DNA of 64,000 nucleotides from Phanerochaete sordida (GCA_019973155.2 BPQB01000019.1:124001-188000), one strand, 5' to 3'. Numbered from the stretch's first letter, positions 1 to 11,226 are shown. Made by a program: numbers and translations. The notes: generated by a model from the sequence alone, not told the origin.

Positions 1-907
1 GTATGCGTGCGCCCTGGGCCTCTCGTTAAGCCGCCAGCGCACGCTGGGACGGGTACAGACTGATAATGGCGGGACGCGATCTGTAGGGTTGGTGCTCAGA
101 CGTCAGCAGACAGTGCAGACACTGCAGATCCGCCAAGAGCATGCATGCGAGTTGCAGAGCAAGGTGACATGGCCGTCTGTCATGGCTGGCTAGACGGATG
201 GCCTTGGCTATCTATGTATGCGTTACATATCAGCATAGTCTTGACTTCACAGCTGCTCGCGGACATGTATGCTGAGAAACGTGCCTCACGACACCTTGCA
301 CAGTGGGCCAGATGCCGTTCTGTGTGGTCGCTCATTGCGGCGTTTGTTGCTCGCCGCTTCGCCCCGCAGCCTGAGCATACACGATATCGAGCAGCGAGAG
401 AATGTCGAACTATGCAATGGCAGCAAGGCTACTGTTGAACTTTCTCTCGCAGTATCTCTCCTGACAAGAACCAGTTCGATGAGAGCTCGCGGCAGCTAGG
501 AGGAGGAGACTGAAAGAGGTTGAGTTGAAAGCGGCGAGACGCCCATAAATCGAGTGCTGGATGCCGCCACATCGCCGCTTTGATGCTGGCCTCGGCTGGC
601 GATGCGACGGGGTCGAATCCGTCGTAAGTTTGTACACACTTCGTCCACGCTGTCCGCTTCTTGCCTCGACGTTTCCGGTGGGCGAACGGCGCGCAGCAAT
701 GAGCATCTGTCGAGACGGTGGTGACAGTGTGCCTATGACACATGTACAGCCCGAATTCGGCGGGAGGAGCCACGCAAGCACGCCGGCAGCGCGATGTCTC
801 TCCGGCCTGACGTTCTCTCTCGCGTTTCTATCGCTGCGCAGCACTACGCCTTCCGTTACTTAAACTAGACTCGCCGGAGGGCTTCTGCCAGCACACCCTC
901 GCCCGCC
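1..907. other. Intergenic, upstream of the lipase gene
   Basis: No gene can be supported. The short overlapping open frames on both strands are arginine-, serine- and cysteine-rich, have no splice-linked continuation and resemble no family known to me. The right end presumably carries the promoter and 5' leader of the lipase gene that starts at 908. Confidence 0.5.
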
Positions 908-2469
908 ATGTCGCAAACCGTCCACCTCGTCGTCCTCGTTCACGGCATGTGGGGCAACCCCGACCATCTCGCGGAGATGGACAGAATCATCCGTGAACAG
1001 CGAGCGAGCGAACCAGGTCCATCTGGCGAACAGCTGGTCACTCTCGCGGCCAAGTCGAACGCAGAAGGCAGCACCTATGATGGGATAGACTGGGGCGGCG
1101 AGCGTGTAGCAGAAGAGGTGCGTGAAGCTACTCAGCCGTGCTCTTCATCTTAACTCATGAAATCTTCTTCAGGTACTCGAGGAAGTGAAGCGTCTTGCAG
1201 CCGAGGACAAGAAGGTCACCAAGCTGTCTGTGGTCGGCTACAGTCTTGGTGGACTGGTATCGCGCTACCTCGTCGGCATCCTGCAGCAGCGCGGGTTTTT
1301 CGAGAACGTCAAGCCCATGAACTTCATCACGGTCGCGACGCCACACATAGGCCTTGTGCGATTCCCGTCGTTCCGCTCGCGAATGTTCGCCTACCTGGGC
1401 CCACGCCTGCTCAGTCGCACAGGAGAGCAGTTCTACGCAGTGGACAAGTGGTCCGCGTCAGGACGTCCTTTGCTAGAGGTCATGGCAGACCCGGGTATGC
1501 ACATAGCAGAGTCTATTCTAAGATTACTACTGACTGTTCTTCACAGAGCGGATATTTTACCAGGCGCTATCGTCCTTCGAGCGCATATGCTTCTATGCGA
1601 ACGCCATAAACGACGTCACCGTCCCGTACCTCACAGCAGCCGTTGAGACCGAAGACATATTCGACGACTATGATAGAACAGGACTAGAGATGTACGCATC
1701 TGACTAGTCCTACCCAATCGCCTCAGGTCATCTAACATTCCTACAGAGAATTTGACGACAAGTATGCGCCTATAATCAAGTCATACCGCCTCCCGGATAC
1801 CCCTCCGCCTCCGCCTGAGAAGCCGAAACGTTTCTCAAAAAAGTGGTTCAAGGGACTCCAGCCTAGAGTCCCACTTCCTCCCATCCTACGCGCTAATTTT
1901 CCGTACAACATGGTGCGTCCAAGCGTTGTCGGACTGTACTCGCATGTACTGAACGTTACCTGCAGATCGTATACGCGCTCCTTCCCGTCCTGATACCCAC
2001 CTTCATGACCCTGGCGGTCGTACGCCTGTCGCTCGACTCACGGAAGTCGCGCGGGCGCATCAGGTTGCTCGAGAGCGACGAGTCCTACCGCGAGCGCCTC
2101 GTCAACCTTGTCGGCGCGATGGAGAAGCAAATCGAGGACGCCGTCGTCGAGTACATGGACGAGCCCGTGGCCGTCGCGCACTGCGACGAGCCCTCTGTCT
2201 CTGGTGGCGACTCCGCTGCGACGCTTGCGCCTGCCGCGCCGGGTGGCGCCGTGGCCAAGGCACAGAAAAAGGGTGCAGAGCTCACGCCGCGCCAGCGCCG
2301 CATGGCCAAACACCTCAATGCGCTGCCACACTTCGAGAAGAAGCTCGCGTTCATCGACCTTGTCCTCAATTCGCACGCAATCATTGTCGCGCGCGACGTG
2401 AAGCGCTTCGCTTTCCACGCACGCGGGCACGGTGTCTTGACGCACCTCGCGGATCATATGGTGCTCTGA
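908..2469 (+). CDS. DUF676-type serine esterase/lipase (ROG1-like)
   Basis: Predicted alpha/beta-hydrolase of the DUF676 putative serine esterase family, which includes yeast Rog1 and Lpl1-type lipid hydrolases. Five exons (908-1117, 1173-1494, 1547-1691, 1747-1912, 1966-2469) give 448 residues. The N-terminus has the hydrophobic strand plus HGMWGN oxyanion-hole motif (His13), the nucleophile elbow GYSLGG places the catalytic Ser at about 94, and NDVTVPY near residue 200 is a good candidate for the acid region. A hydrophobic segment at about 282-304 could anchor the C-terminal part in a membrane; after it comes a basic, charged tail of about 150 residues. The family acts on phospholipids or acylglycerols at lipid droplets or organelle membranes; the substrate here cannot be read from sequence. 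The start is the first ATG with the motif at the expected distance. The splice at 1912/1966 rests on phase and the TGCAG acceptor. Confidence 0.85.
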
Positions 2470-2967
2470 AGCGGCTGCTTTGGCTTTTTAGGGACCTTTG
2501 TACGCCATTCACTTCCATTTCGCGGGGCAAATGCTAACGTCAGACACAGGGGATAGATTACGGACATTCATTAATTGGCTGTAGACAGGCACCCGGCGCA
2601 CAATAGATTTGCCAATGATACCCCCCGTTTTACATCACCTGGTTTCGGTGGCTTAGCACCACGGCCCTGGCCGCCTCGCGATCGGACGCCACGAGTGTGC
2701 CGCAGCGAGGCTGACGCAGCCTCAGGAGAAGCCCCGCTGCTCGTTACTAGGCCATATCCGGTAGCCACGCAAGCCTACCTTTGTCTGGCCGGATGTGGCC
2801 ACGCAAGCAAATGCTTTGACAAAGGTCGTCGTTCACCGTGCTATGGTATGGCTCGCTCGTGTATAAGTTGGCCATGCCTGTAGCCTCGGTGCTCCCCGTC
2901 CATCCTCAAGCCTCCCCCTCAAGACCTCCAGCAAGTGCTTCAAGCCCGACAACTTCAAGACGAAACA
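2470..2967. other. Intergenic between lipase and coiled-coil genes
   Basis: No gene is seen. A TATA-like GTATAAG lies near 2860-2866, about 100 bp before the next start codon. It is a plausible core promoter for the coiled-coil gene. Confidence 0.4.
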
Positions 2968-4812
2968 ATGGCGCGCTCTCACAAGGTCAAGGTCTCACCG
3001 AGGGTTAAGGGAATTACTTACCGAGGCCGTACGTCCATGCGCCGCTGACACGCCTACCTACCCGATGCTCATCCTCTCCAGTCACACACAGTGTCCTCAG
3101 CGAACTGAGCCGCACGGCTGAACGTGGCCCGCGCCCGTTCGAGACCCGCGAGTTCTCAGCACGCCGTACGTCGCACCCTCTCCCTCTCATATCACGCCCC
3201 CGCTGACCCACTCCAGTCAAAGAAAAGGCCGACAACATGGGCCACAAGCTCGGCCCCAGGTGGCACACCTACGCGCTCAATGCGCTGCAAGGCGCGGTAC
3301 GTCCCTATCCCAGTGGAGCAACACACAGGGCTGATGCTCGAGGCGACAGGTCGACGCGGGCCTCGTGCGTACGCGCGGCGCGAACCAGTTCAGCGTGACG
3401 TCCGAAGGCCGCGCGCGCTACCGCAGCACGCGCAGCGAGGTGCGCACGCAAGGACTGTCCGGCGAGGCGCACGCCATCGAGCTCGCGCGCAGCCTGGAAA
3501 AGGCCACGGGCCCGAGCGAGCGGCGCACCAAGGGCCAGATCCTCATGGAATACGTGGAATTCAAGGCGCGCCACACGCCGCAGCGCCGCCCGCTCGCCGA
3601 GCAGCAGTGGCAGTCGCAATCGACGATCACCGACTACAACGGATCGCAGGAGGAAGAGGATGACTTCGCGATCCCCCTGGATCCCGTCGAGGAGGCCGAC
3701 CCCGCCGACGAGACCGCGACTGTGCGCGTGTACAACACGCCCGCGCGTGCCCTGCCGCTGCACCTCCAGAAGATGCGCGACGAGCACCTGGCAAGGGATC
3801 GCGCGCACGCGGCCGCGGCGGGCGCGTATCCTACGCCCGACTCTGTGCAGCGCGTCGGTGGCAACCTTGAGGACCGGGACGACCCCGTCACTCCGACTCG
3901 TGGCGGTGCGACCAACCACACTGATGGCGAGAATGGCTACCAGGGTGACGCTCCTTACTATGGGTCTCAGCGTGAAGACGACGTCGACCAGATGGAGGCT
4001 GAGCTCCCACAGGCGAACAGCTCTTTCCATCACGTCCTCGACTGGGCGTCCACGGTCATCGACGACGACACCGACTCGCATAACCGAGGGGAGGTGCGGC
4101 GGTACCTCACTCGCTCCGAAAGCTCGTACACCATCGCGGACGGGGACTACATCCACCCGACGATCGTCCGGCTCCAGGAGCAGCTTGAGCAGGTGACGCA
4201 GGAGCGCGACACGGCGCGCGAGGCGTACGACAGCGACGCCGAGCTCTTCGACGCCTACTCACGCGGGATAAAGTTCCTCACGAACGAACACACTTACATG
4301 CTCAAGTGCAAGCTCGACAAGGCCAACGAAAAGGTGCGTCCTCAGTCTGCGCTCTCGCATACCCCCAACATCGCGCTGACTCCGCTGCAGATCGAGATCC
4401 TGAGCGCTGAGCTTGCCGAGCTCCGCGAAAAGTACTCGCAGGCCCTGAAGGCAGACAACGACCTGCGCGCCGAGGTATTGTCGAACGGCGAGTACGCGAG
4501 CTCTATCGCGCAGCTCGCAATGCGCGACTGCGGGCTCGGTCCTGAGCCCTCGGAAGAGCTCTTGTCTTACATGAAGGCCAAGGACGAGAGCGACGTCAAG
4601 ATCGCGCGGCTCGAGGCGGAGCTTGGTGCCGCTCGCGCGCAGTGTCTGCGTGCGCAACAGATGCTCGCCGCTCATGCCGAGGAGGACGCGCGCGCTGCTG
4701 AGGAGATGCGCCTGAGGGCAGAGCGCCGCAAGGAGGTGAGTGTCGTGTCTCGAACAAATCTAGCGCGCGAGTACTAACTTCGAGCTTGCAGGGACTCGCT
4801 GCTCTCAACTAG
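2968..4812 (+). CDS. Unassigned protein: basic winged-helix-like N-terminus, acidic middle, coiled-coil C-terminus
   Basis: I do not recognise this gene. Six exons (2968-3028, 3082-3165, 3217-3296, 3350-4333, 4391-4735, 4792-4812) give 524 residues. The first 75 or so residues are basic and mix helices with a strand-turn-strand pattern reminiscent of a winged helix (HKLGPRWHTYALNALQ followed by VRTRGANQFSVT); this is an impression, not a domain hit. Residues about 150-270 are acidic and low in order. From about residue 300 to the end, heptad-like Leu/Ala/Glu patterning predicts coiled coil. The intron at 4334-4390 is a multiple of three with no stop, so naive open-frame reading would include it, but GTGCGT, CTGAC and GCAG mark it as an intron. 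The final intron (4736-4791) is supported by GTGAGT, CTAAC and TGCAG. It could be a chromatin, septum or cytoskeletal protein; no function is claimed. Confidence 0.75.
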
Positions 4813-5133
4813 AATTGTGGGCATACACGCTTACTTTTAGAGATTTCGTACGAGATTATTGGATGTTTTCTGTTGAGGTTATTCCTAGAGTTCTTTTGAG
4901 GTTATCGGAATCGGATGTTCGTCACACATGCCCTATGCCTATATGCCAATACTATGCCCTCCCTTTTCTATTTCTTCTGTCGTGGGTTGGGCAACAACGT
5001 TCATTGTTACAAACTGGCCATTTGCGTGCGCGCCCGATATTCCGAATTGCAGCCGGTGGCGTCGCGGACGTCGTGGCAGGGCGCTAACAGATATCCTCTG
5101 GCCGCGGACGGCGAGCACGCCGCGAGAGGTGCG
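4813..5133. other. Intergenic, AT-richer spacer
   Basis: This holds the 3' flank of the coiled-coil gene and the promoter of the DUF202 gene. No further feature is seen. Confidence 0.4.
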
Positions 5134-5778
5134 ATGGCCAGGGACCATCACTACTACCAGTACGTCGGCCATACCACGATGTCCTTGAGTACAAGCTGAC
5201 ACCGACAAGTGGACAGCGTTCGTATTCGTTCTACCCCGCGGACGTCAACGAATTAGGTAGGCCCCTGACAGCAGCACGAGCATCAGCGTCCCATCGGCCA
5301 CCAATCGCTGACCGCCCATTCCCCTCCTCGCGTGTACAGTGGAAGTGCGTGCACGCCAGCGGACGTTCGACGGCGCGTACGGCCGGAGCGCGCTGGGCCT
5401 GCTGGGATATGCCCTGACGGTGCTGCGTCTGTTCGACAAGCGGTTTTACAACAGTGCGTTCCTCCGTCCGGTGCCATAGGGGCTCTAACGCTGACCGGTG
5501 ACCGCTTACTCTGACGCCTGGCAGTCGGGATTGTGTACACCGTCCTGTCTGGGATGCTTTTCGTCATCGCGTTCATGCGGCAGCGGCACTCGCTGCATGA
5601 CTTTGCGGACAGCTACTGGGCGCACCCCTCCTTCGAGCATCCCATACGCACCGTCGGCCAGACTGGGAAGCGTGTCTTCGGACGGCCGTTTGTCACGGCT
5701 GGCTGGGTTGTGATATCACTGGCCGTTGTGGTAGCAGCAGTGGAGATCGGTCTCTTGGTGTTGATATTCCAGGTATGA
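5134..5778 (+). CDS. DUF202-domain small membrane protein
   Basis: Four exons (5134-5159, 5210-5256, 5340-5453, 5525-5778) give 146 residues. The middle reads RTFDGAYGRSALGLLGYALT, matching the DUF202 pattern of an Arg-Thr-Phe start followed by paired transmembrane helices, a fold also found at the C-terminus of yeast Vtc proteins. Three membrane helices are predicted: one after the Arg-Thr motif, one in the IGIVYTVLSGMLFVIAF stretch, and one near the C-terminus. In fungi, stand-alone DUF202 proteins are small integral membrane proteins of unclear role; a link to polyphosphate or vacuolar membranes is only inference from the VTC relationship. The start in the first exon (MARDHHYY) is the least certain part, as the preceding frame is open and the first intron is inferred from GTACGT, CTGAC and CAAG. 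Confidence 0.75.
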
Positions 5779-5884
5779 CCACAGTCGGCTCCCTGGTCTC
5801 ACGCTGCACTGCTTCGTACCCTTACCTCCTTCCCTTCACCACTACGTCGCGAGGACCTTCATGAATAGATATACAATACCTGTA

Positions 5885-6175
5885 TCATGCATAATACACT
5901 TCGGATTGACTAGTGCTCGCGGATCGATCGGCGATGCCTGACAGCCGTTTGAGGCAAAGGGCAAGTAGGTCATTGCGGGGATGGTTGTACGTTTGGGCGG
6001 GCTCGATGAGATATAATGCCCAAGCCTGCCGCTCAAACGCTGTCAAACGAGTGAGGACAAGATAGAAGAGGTAAGGTGGTACCGGTGGTAGACTAAATTC
6101 ATGGTATGTGCCGGTGGGGGCGTTGCCAACGGACTCGACTTCGTCTGACTTGATTTCCTTGCGGCTCTCATTCAC
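5885..6175 (-). CDS. Possible small hypothetical protein or gene remnant
   Basis: A 96-residue frame that stands out from the random GC-rich frames nearby. Its composition is balanced and protein-like (runs such as PPVPPYLFYLVLTRL and ALYLIEPAQTYNHPRN) rather than Arg/Ser-rich. No family is recognised and no convincing upstream exon was found. It lies antisense to the expected 3' UTR of the DUF202 gene. It may be a real small gene, a terminal exon, or a decayed copy; treat as tentative. Confidence 0.25.
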   Translation of the reverse strand: MNESRKEIKSDEVESVGNAPTGTYHEFSLPPVPPYLFYLVLTRLTAFERQAWALYLIEPAQTYNHPRNDLLALCLKRLSGIADRSASTSQSEVYYA

Positions 6176-6517
6176 ATTTAGGTCTAGTATAGCTGCAAAC
6201 TAGTAGCTCTGGTGATACCCTACTGGCGACTCGCGCCAACATTCGATTCTCCGTCGTTCAAACCGCCCGACCCTCTGACACCGACCGCTGGGGGACCCCG
6301 CAGACCTTTCACCGCACGGCGTTCCTGCAAGCGACTTCAAGGAGTTACTAGGTGCGCTCTTGGGCAGTGTGTATAAGGCTGTATCGCCGTAGATGGTAGT
6401 TTATAGCATACTGGTGGAGATCACAAATGATGAAATGAGAAGAAGAAAAGAAAGAAGACATCTGCGAGGGCAGCACGTTGAAACTTGACGGTTGGGGATG
6501 GAACGGATCACGTGCCG

Positions 6518-6548
6518 CATTTCGTCCTGCAAAGTGCAGGACAAAATG
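6518..6548. repeat. Inverted repeat (14-bp arms, 3-nt loop)
   Basis: CATTTCGTCCTGCA at 6518-6531 and TGCAGGACAAAATG at 6535-6548 are reverse complements except for one mismatch, separated by AAG. The transcript would form a tight hairpin. No gene adjoins it closely. Confidence 0.7.
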
Positions 6549-6817
6549 TTGCGCACGGGCCATGTCAAAAGAAGCAGCAGGCCCCACCCATATCACATGC
6601 AAACACCTTCCCCGGGATTTGCTGGAGAAGTTGGCACGTCGCCTCTCGTCGCCTGCGGGTACGCGCGTGCGCCCGACGACGTGAGCGACGCCCTCCGCGC
6701 TGCGCTCGGCAGCCCTTCAACAGAAACGTTGGAAACTGAAATGATAGAGCCGAGATCGAACATGCTAAAAGCTTCGAGCATGCGTATCCAAGTGCAAATT
6801 TAGGCACCTCTAGACGT

Positions 6818-6870
6818 CGCCGACACCGACGCCGATATCGATACCAACGCCGACGCCGACACCGACACCA
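6818..6870. repeat. Degenerate GACACC/GACGCC period-6 repeat
   Basis: About nine tandem six-base units vary around GACRCC (also GATATC, GATACC, AACGCC). It lies in non-coding DNA about 360 bp 3' of the inverted GST gene's stop codon. Confidence 0.7.
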
Positions 6871-7231
6871 CGATTTGACCAAATCGAGGATACAAACGCT
6901 GCTTGAGCTCTGTGGGCCAAGGAGCACATCGGCGGTTTGCTCTGCGTTGCTCTCGTGGGTGTGAGTGGATGGCAAGGTGGGGGACGAAGTCAAGTGCGAG
7001 ACGCGAGCAGACGCACAGAGGGCAGCGATTACGTCAGCGTCACCAGACGCCCAGACGCTGCACTGCCTCCAGAGGCTCAGGGAAACATGACGGGAAACAA
7101 TACCGCGACTTGTGATAGAGGTCACCGCAGGTCGTCGAAAGATAGCCATCACACATTATAGATGCCAAAATACAGATTCCATTCCATTCAAACCGAATAA
7201 CTTAAAGTCCCAAATGATACGCTGAAATTGT

Positions 7232-8030
7232 TTACTGGTCAGCAGCGAGGACCTTCTCGCGCTCAGCCCAGGCCTTCTTGACGGCGGGGCGCTCGAAGAG
7301 GGCCTTGTGCCACTTGGCGGTGGCGGGGAACTCCTTCTCGAAGTCGAAGTTCTCAAGGAGGCGGGTGGCTGCGGCGATGTTCCATCTGCAACGAAAGCGT
7401 CAGCAAAGCGCGTCTCACGACCGCTGTGGACAAGACAACTTACGGGACGAACGACAGGTCCGCGATGGTGACGCGGTTGGCGACGAGGTACTCCTGCTTG
7501 GAGAGCACGCTCTCGAGGACGCCGAGCACGCGCTTGATCTCCGCGCGGTAGCGCTCGATGGCGCTGGGGAGCTTCTCCTGGTGGTAGAACATGAACCAGC
7601 CGGCCTGGCCGAAGTACGGGCCCTGGCCAGACGCCTGGAAGTAGAGCCACTGGAGCTGTGTGTAGTACTCGTCCGTGCCGGGCGCGACGGAGATCTTGTG
7701 CTCCGTGTCGTACTTGTCGACGATGTACTGGATGATCGCGTTCGACTCCCAGACGACGAAGTCGCCGTTCTTGTGGTCTACGAGCGCGGGGATGCGGCCG
7801 TTCGGGCACAGCTTGAGGAACTCGGGCGCCTTCTGCTCGTTCTTGGAGAACTCGAGGTACACGGACTCGTAGGTCAGGCCGAGCTCCTCAAGGACGAAGG
7901 CAACCTTCCTGCAAAGACACGGAACGTGGTCAGTACTGTGTCTCGTCTAGCGCAGCGGCGTGCTGAGGACGCACCATCCGTTCGGGCCACCCTTGTGCGA
8001 GTAGAGAGTGAACTGCTTGCCGTGGGACAT
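7232..8030 (-). CDS. Ure2-like glutathione S-transferase (inverted copy, 'GST-0')
   Basis: Cytosolic GST of the fungal Ure2p class: it conjugates or reduces substrates with glutathione. Three exons on the minus strand (8030-7975, 7908-7444, 7385-7232) give 224 residues. The thioredoxin-fold half has GPNGWK at 15-20 (Asn17 aligns with yeast Ure2 Asn124), the cis-Pro loop CPNGRIPAL, and WESNAI at 72-77 for binding the gamma-glutamyl group. The C-terminal helical half has YTQLQWLYFQASGQGP and the VTIADLSF N-capping box. There is no N-terminal prion-like extension as in yeast Ure2, so it is an enzyme rather than a nitrogen regulator. It is closest by eye to the fourth cluster member at 39601-40496, yet lacks the intron all four cluster genes have at codon 72. 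A TATTTAAA element lies about 95 bp upstream. Confidence 0.93.
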
Positions 8031-8120
8031 GGTGGGCGTAGGGAGATTGAGAGATGCGTGTATGACGAAGTCTGAAGAGGCGTGGTCGTTTGTCGGGTCT
8101 CCGCAAGGATCCCAGTGCTC

Positions 8121-8128
8121 TTTAAATA
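8121..8128 (-). promoter_or_regulatory. TATA-like element of GST-0
   Basis: TATTTAAA when read on the minus strand, about 95 bp before the GST-0 start codon. The related gene at 39601 has TATTTAAG at a very similar distance. Confidence 0.5.
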
Positions 8129-9367
8129 CGTCCTGAGGATCTGGGATATCGATCCGCGTACGTGGCGAGCCAGGTCCGCGGAAAGATCAAGAACCCAGTA
8201 GCATGCTCTGTAAGCAGGCCTCCCAGGCCAGACGCGCCATATCCGAATTTAAAGCTCGCTTGTTGCCGTGGGCGGTCTCCAGGGCATGCCTGTCTTTTGC
8301 GGAGCCCTGCGGGGGTGAACTATAGAGCCCGTAAAAGTTGATCGCGGTGCCAGCGGTGCCAGCGAGCACGAACCTCTCATCCGCCCCAGAACGCTCATCC
8401 TCGAAGGCTCGCGGTCCTGCAATGCGCCGCGGCAGAAGAGGATGGAATGTGGTGGAATCGGCGGGCCGTTCGCGCTGCAAAACTCCTGGCGACGCCCGTC
8501 GGCCTTTTCCTCCGCGACCGACGCTCGTCCAGCTGCCCCGCGTTGTGTGCGCCACCTCGCTCTCGCTTCAGCGCAGGCTATCAGTAGCAACGGTACACGA
8601 CCCTGCTACATATTTGCACGGTTGGTCAGCGAGTGGGATGACCAACCGTCCTCGAGGCGTGACGGCGCCGCTCTGGCTTCGACCCCAAGGCAAAAATGAG
8701 CGTCTATCATGCGTCTATCTGTCCAGGCGACGAGAAACGTTCTCCGGAGGTAGCATTGTCGTTCCTTTGTCGGTCTGGGACACCGACAGCGTAACAGTGC
8801 GTACGACGTACACTGACAAAGCTGAAGCTTTCGCGCCGCGTCGAGGCGCTGTGCAATGCATAGGGATGTGCTGGACGCGGAGCCATCATACAGAGGCTAT
8901 AGAGCCCCATAGCCTGCGTCGATCCTGCACGAAAGATGACATAGGTCAGTGAGAAAGTATGTCATAGACGTCACGAAGGCCGACCTCATAGGTCATCACT
9001 GTCCTGTCAGCGACGTGTCTGTTCGTCAACCAGTGAGCATGAGACACGGATGGAACGTCGGACTGCGCAGGGACATCTTGTAACAAGCAGCGAGCGACAT
9101 GTACGAGGTCAAGTACAAAAGCAACCATCCAAGCCTCGATACGCTCCGCAATACTGTCGCACGCCACGAAGCTCATTGCGTGTTCGGCTGCCGCGATGAC
9201 GAACAATGACTACAAGTTACTGTCGACATCCGGGGGCCGGGGATTGGCTAAGCGTCATCTGCCCGCTGGAACGTGATCTAACGTGCATTTCCGAACACGA
9301 CTGTATGCTAGGTCCAAGTAGTGAGAATAAATTACAGCGACAGCAAGGAAGCCCGACAGTCTTCACG
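8129..9367. other. Intergenic upstream of GST-0
   Basis: No supported gene. Open frames on both strands are without family resemblance. It holds the promoter of GST-0 and the 3' flank of the HMG-like gene. Confidence 0.4.
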
Positions 9368-11226
9368 CTATCCTGGTGGCGGTCCCTGGGTGGACGGTTC
9401 GCTCGCTTCCGGTGGAAGCAGTGCCTGCATGGGCGGCTGCGCCTGCACCCTGAAGACCGACGTCGTCCCTCCAGGATCCGGCACGACGTACTGCACCTGG
9501 GGCACCGGCGCCGCAGGCTGTCCTTCGCCCTGCGGCACGTCCGCCGCGTTACGCTCCTCGCCATCCACATCCATCGGCGCGGCAACCTGCTCCTGCCCGT
9601 CCTGCCCATCCTCCGGGCCTTCTGCCTCGCCCTCCTCGCCGTTCGCGTCGCCGCCTGTGGTGCGCTTGTTCGGACCGCGCTTCACACCCGCGTCGGCGCG
9701 CTTCTTGCGCGGCTTCTTCGGCATGAGGCCCATGGGCCCAAGGATGTTGAAGTGCGACGGCGGCGGCCGCTTGCCCGTCGAAAAGACGAACGTCGTCGGG
9801 CCCGGCGCACTGGGGCTCTCGAGTGTCACGGCCGATGACGACGCCACTGGTTGCTCCATGGGCGCGGCCGCGACGCTGGTGGGAGTCGCGAAGAGCTGGG
9901 GGTGCACCGCAGAGCCCGCGGACTGCGGCGGGGCACCGTGGGCAAACTCGGGAGGGTAGATGAGCGTCGCGGAAGGATCGACCGCCACTGGTTCCTGTAA
10001 GCTGGCGTCTGAAGCCGATGTTGTACCTGGCGTCGACGGCTGCTGCACGGGAGAGAAGCTAGGTCCTGCGCTGGGCGACTGGATGCCCTGCGCATTGTGC
10101 TGGGCAGCGAGCGCGGCAGCGTTCGCCTGGGCAATGGCAGCCTGAAGGCGGTGCTGGACGCGGGCGTCCTTGAACTGCTGGTGCTCTTCGGGCGACATCT
10201 TGCGGAAGACTGTGACGCCCGTGCTCCAGGCATGGTACAAGATCTCCAGCTCCGTGAGCGAGTTGAGGCCGCCTGGCGCGCAGAAATTAGGCAGCGGCCA
10301 ATTCTCGCAGACGATGCCATGTCGTTCGGAGATCGACGTCTCGAAGCCGACGTAGTTGATCCGGGGAATTTTGACTGGGTATGCGCACTCCTCTGTGACG
10401 AGGCCTGCGATCAATACGGCGGAATGGTCGACGTGACATAAGGTGACTCACGAAGCTTGTCGTTGATGATCGTCTTGACCTTACGCTTCATCTCAATGAC
10501 CTGCTGCTGCATGCTGATGGGAGCAGCTGCAGGCGGTGGCGGCGTAGCCGTGGATGCCGGTGTCGATGAAGACGGAGAGCACTCGAGAATAGGCGCAGGT
10601 TGCGTACGAGGCTGTATGTCCGCGACGCAGAATGCCTGGAGCTTCACGGCGAAGTCGTTCACGGAGTGCTGCATCGACAGCTCGAAGAACTGACCGACAC
10701 GCGGAGACGTCATGAAGATGCGCGGTTTGTTGCCAAAGTTCTCGGCCTCGGGGCGGATCTGCACGACGAGGAGCTCCGCGCCCGTCCGGGTATTCAGATC
10801 CAACAGCTGCGCGTCGCGAATGAGCACAGCGCACACGTGACGACGCGACAGCGGACGCGCACCTCTGCCTCGATTCCGTCCATGGTGTTGCGGATGTCAC
10901 GCGCACTGGATATCTTGGACTCCTTCTTCGCCGCCTGCTTCGACTCCCGGATATCCTCCAGCTCGACGATGGCGTCTGCCGTCGCGGCGATGCGCTCTTC
11001 CTCGGTCATCGCGTCCCATCGTTCGCGAATGCCCTTCGCGATGACGTGCACTCTTGGCCGCGGCTCAGCAGGGTCGAGGCCTGGCAACAACACCAAAGTT
11101 ACAAAAGTTCACGCACAAGTTACGACGTAGTGCGCGGAACATACCTTTATTGAACGCCTGCACCTGGCTGTGGAGATACGCGTTCCACCGGTTGACCTTA
11201 CGCGTCTGCTTCGGTACGCGCTGCAT
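9368..11226 (-). CDS. Agaricomycete-expanded family protein with HMG-box-like N-terminus
   Basis: Four exons on the minus strand (11226-11145, 11080-10863, 10806-10452, 10404-9368) give 563 residues. The N-terminal part (RKVNRWNAYLHSQ, then IRERWDAMTEEE) has the basic-aromatic pattern of an HMG-box-like helix bundle. The middle contains IPRINYVGFETSISERHGI and ENWPLPNFCAP, a signature I recall from a large mushroom-forming-fungus family of unknown function, in which the peptide YVNF-T-I...KHGIVVENWPL recurs. The C-terminal half is Pro/Ala-rich with a basic nuclear-localisation-like KKPRKKR and an acidic stretch. It is probably nuclear and perhaps DNA-binding, but no role is established. The intron removed at 10862-10807 is needed to join GIEAE to LLDLNTRTGAEL; reading through it gives a stop. 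Confidence 0.8.

Larger units (their letters stand above)
5779..7231. other. Intergenic between DUF202 and GST genes
   Basis: About 1.45 kb between two converging genes, unusually long for a 3'-3' spacer here. It contains a possible small minus-strand frame (5885-6175), a near-perfect hairpin (6518-6548) and a degenerate 6-bp repeat (6818-6870), each listed separately. Nothing else is supported. Confidence 0.4.

Noticed and set aside
4334..4390. Extra coding segment in the coiled-coil gene
   Set aside because: Open in frame but bounded by GTGCGT and GCAG with a CTGAC branch site, and it breaks the heptad pattern; treated as an intron.
7278..8075. 265-residue plus-strand frame opposite GST-0
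   Set aside because: Shadow of the GST gene; it reads through both GST introns with no signature of its own.
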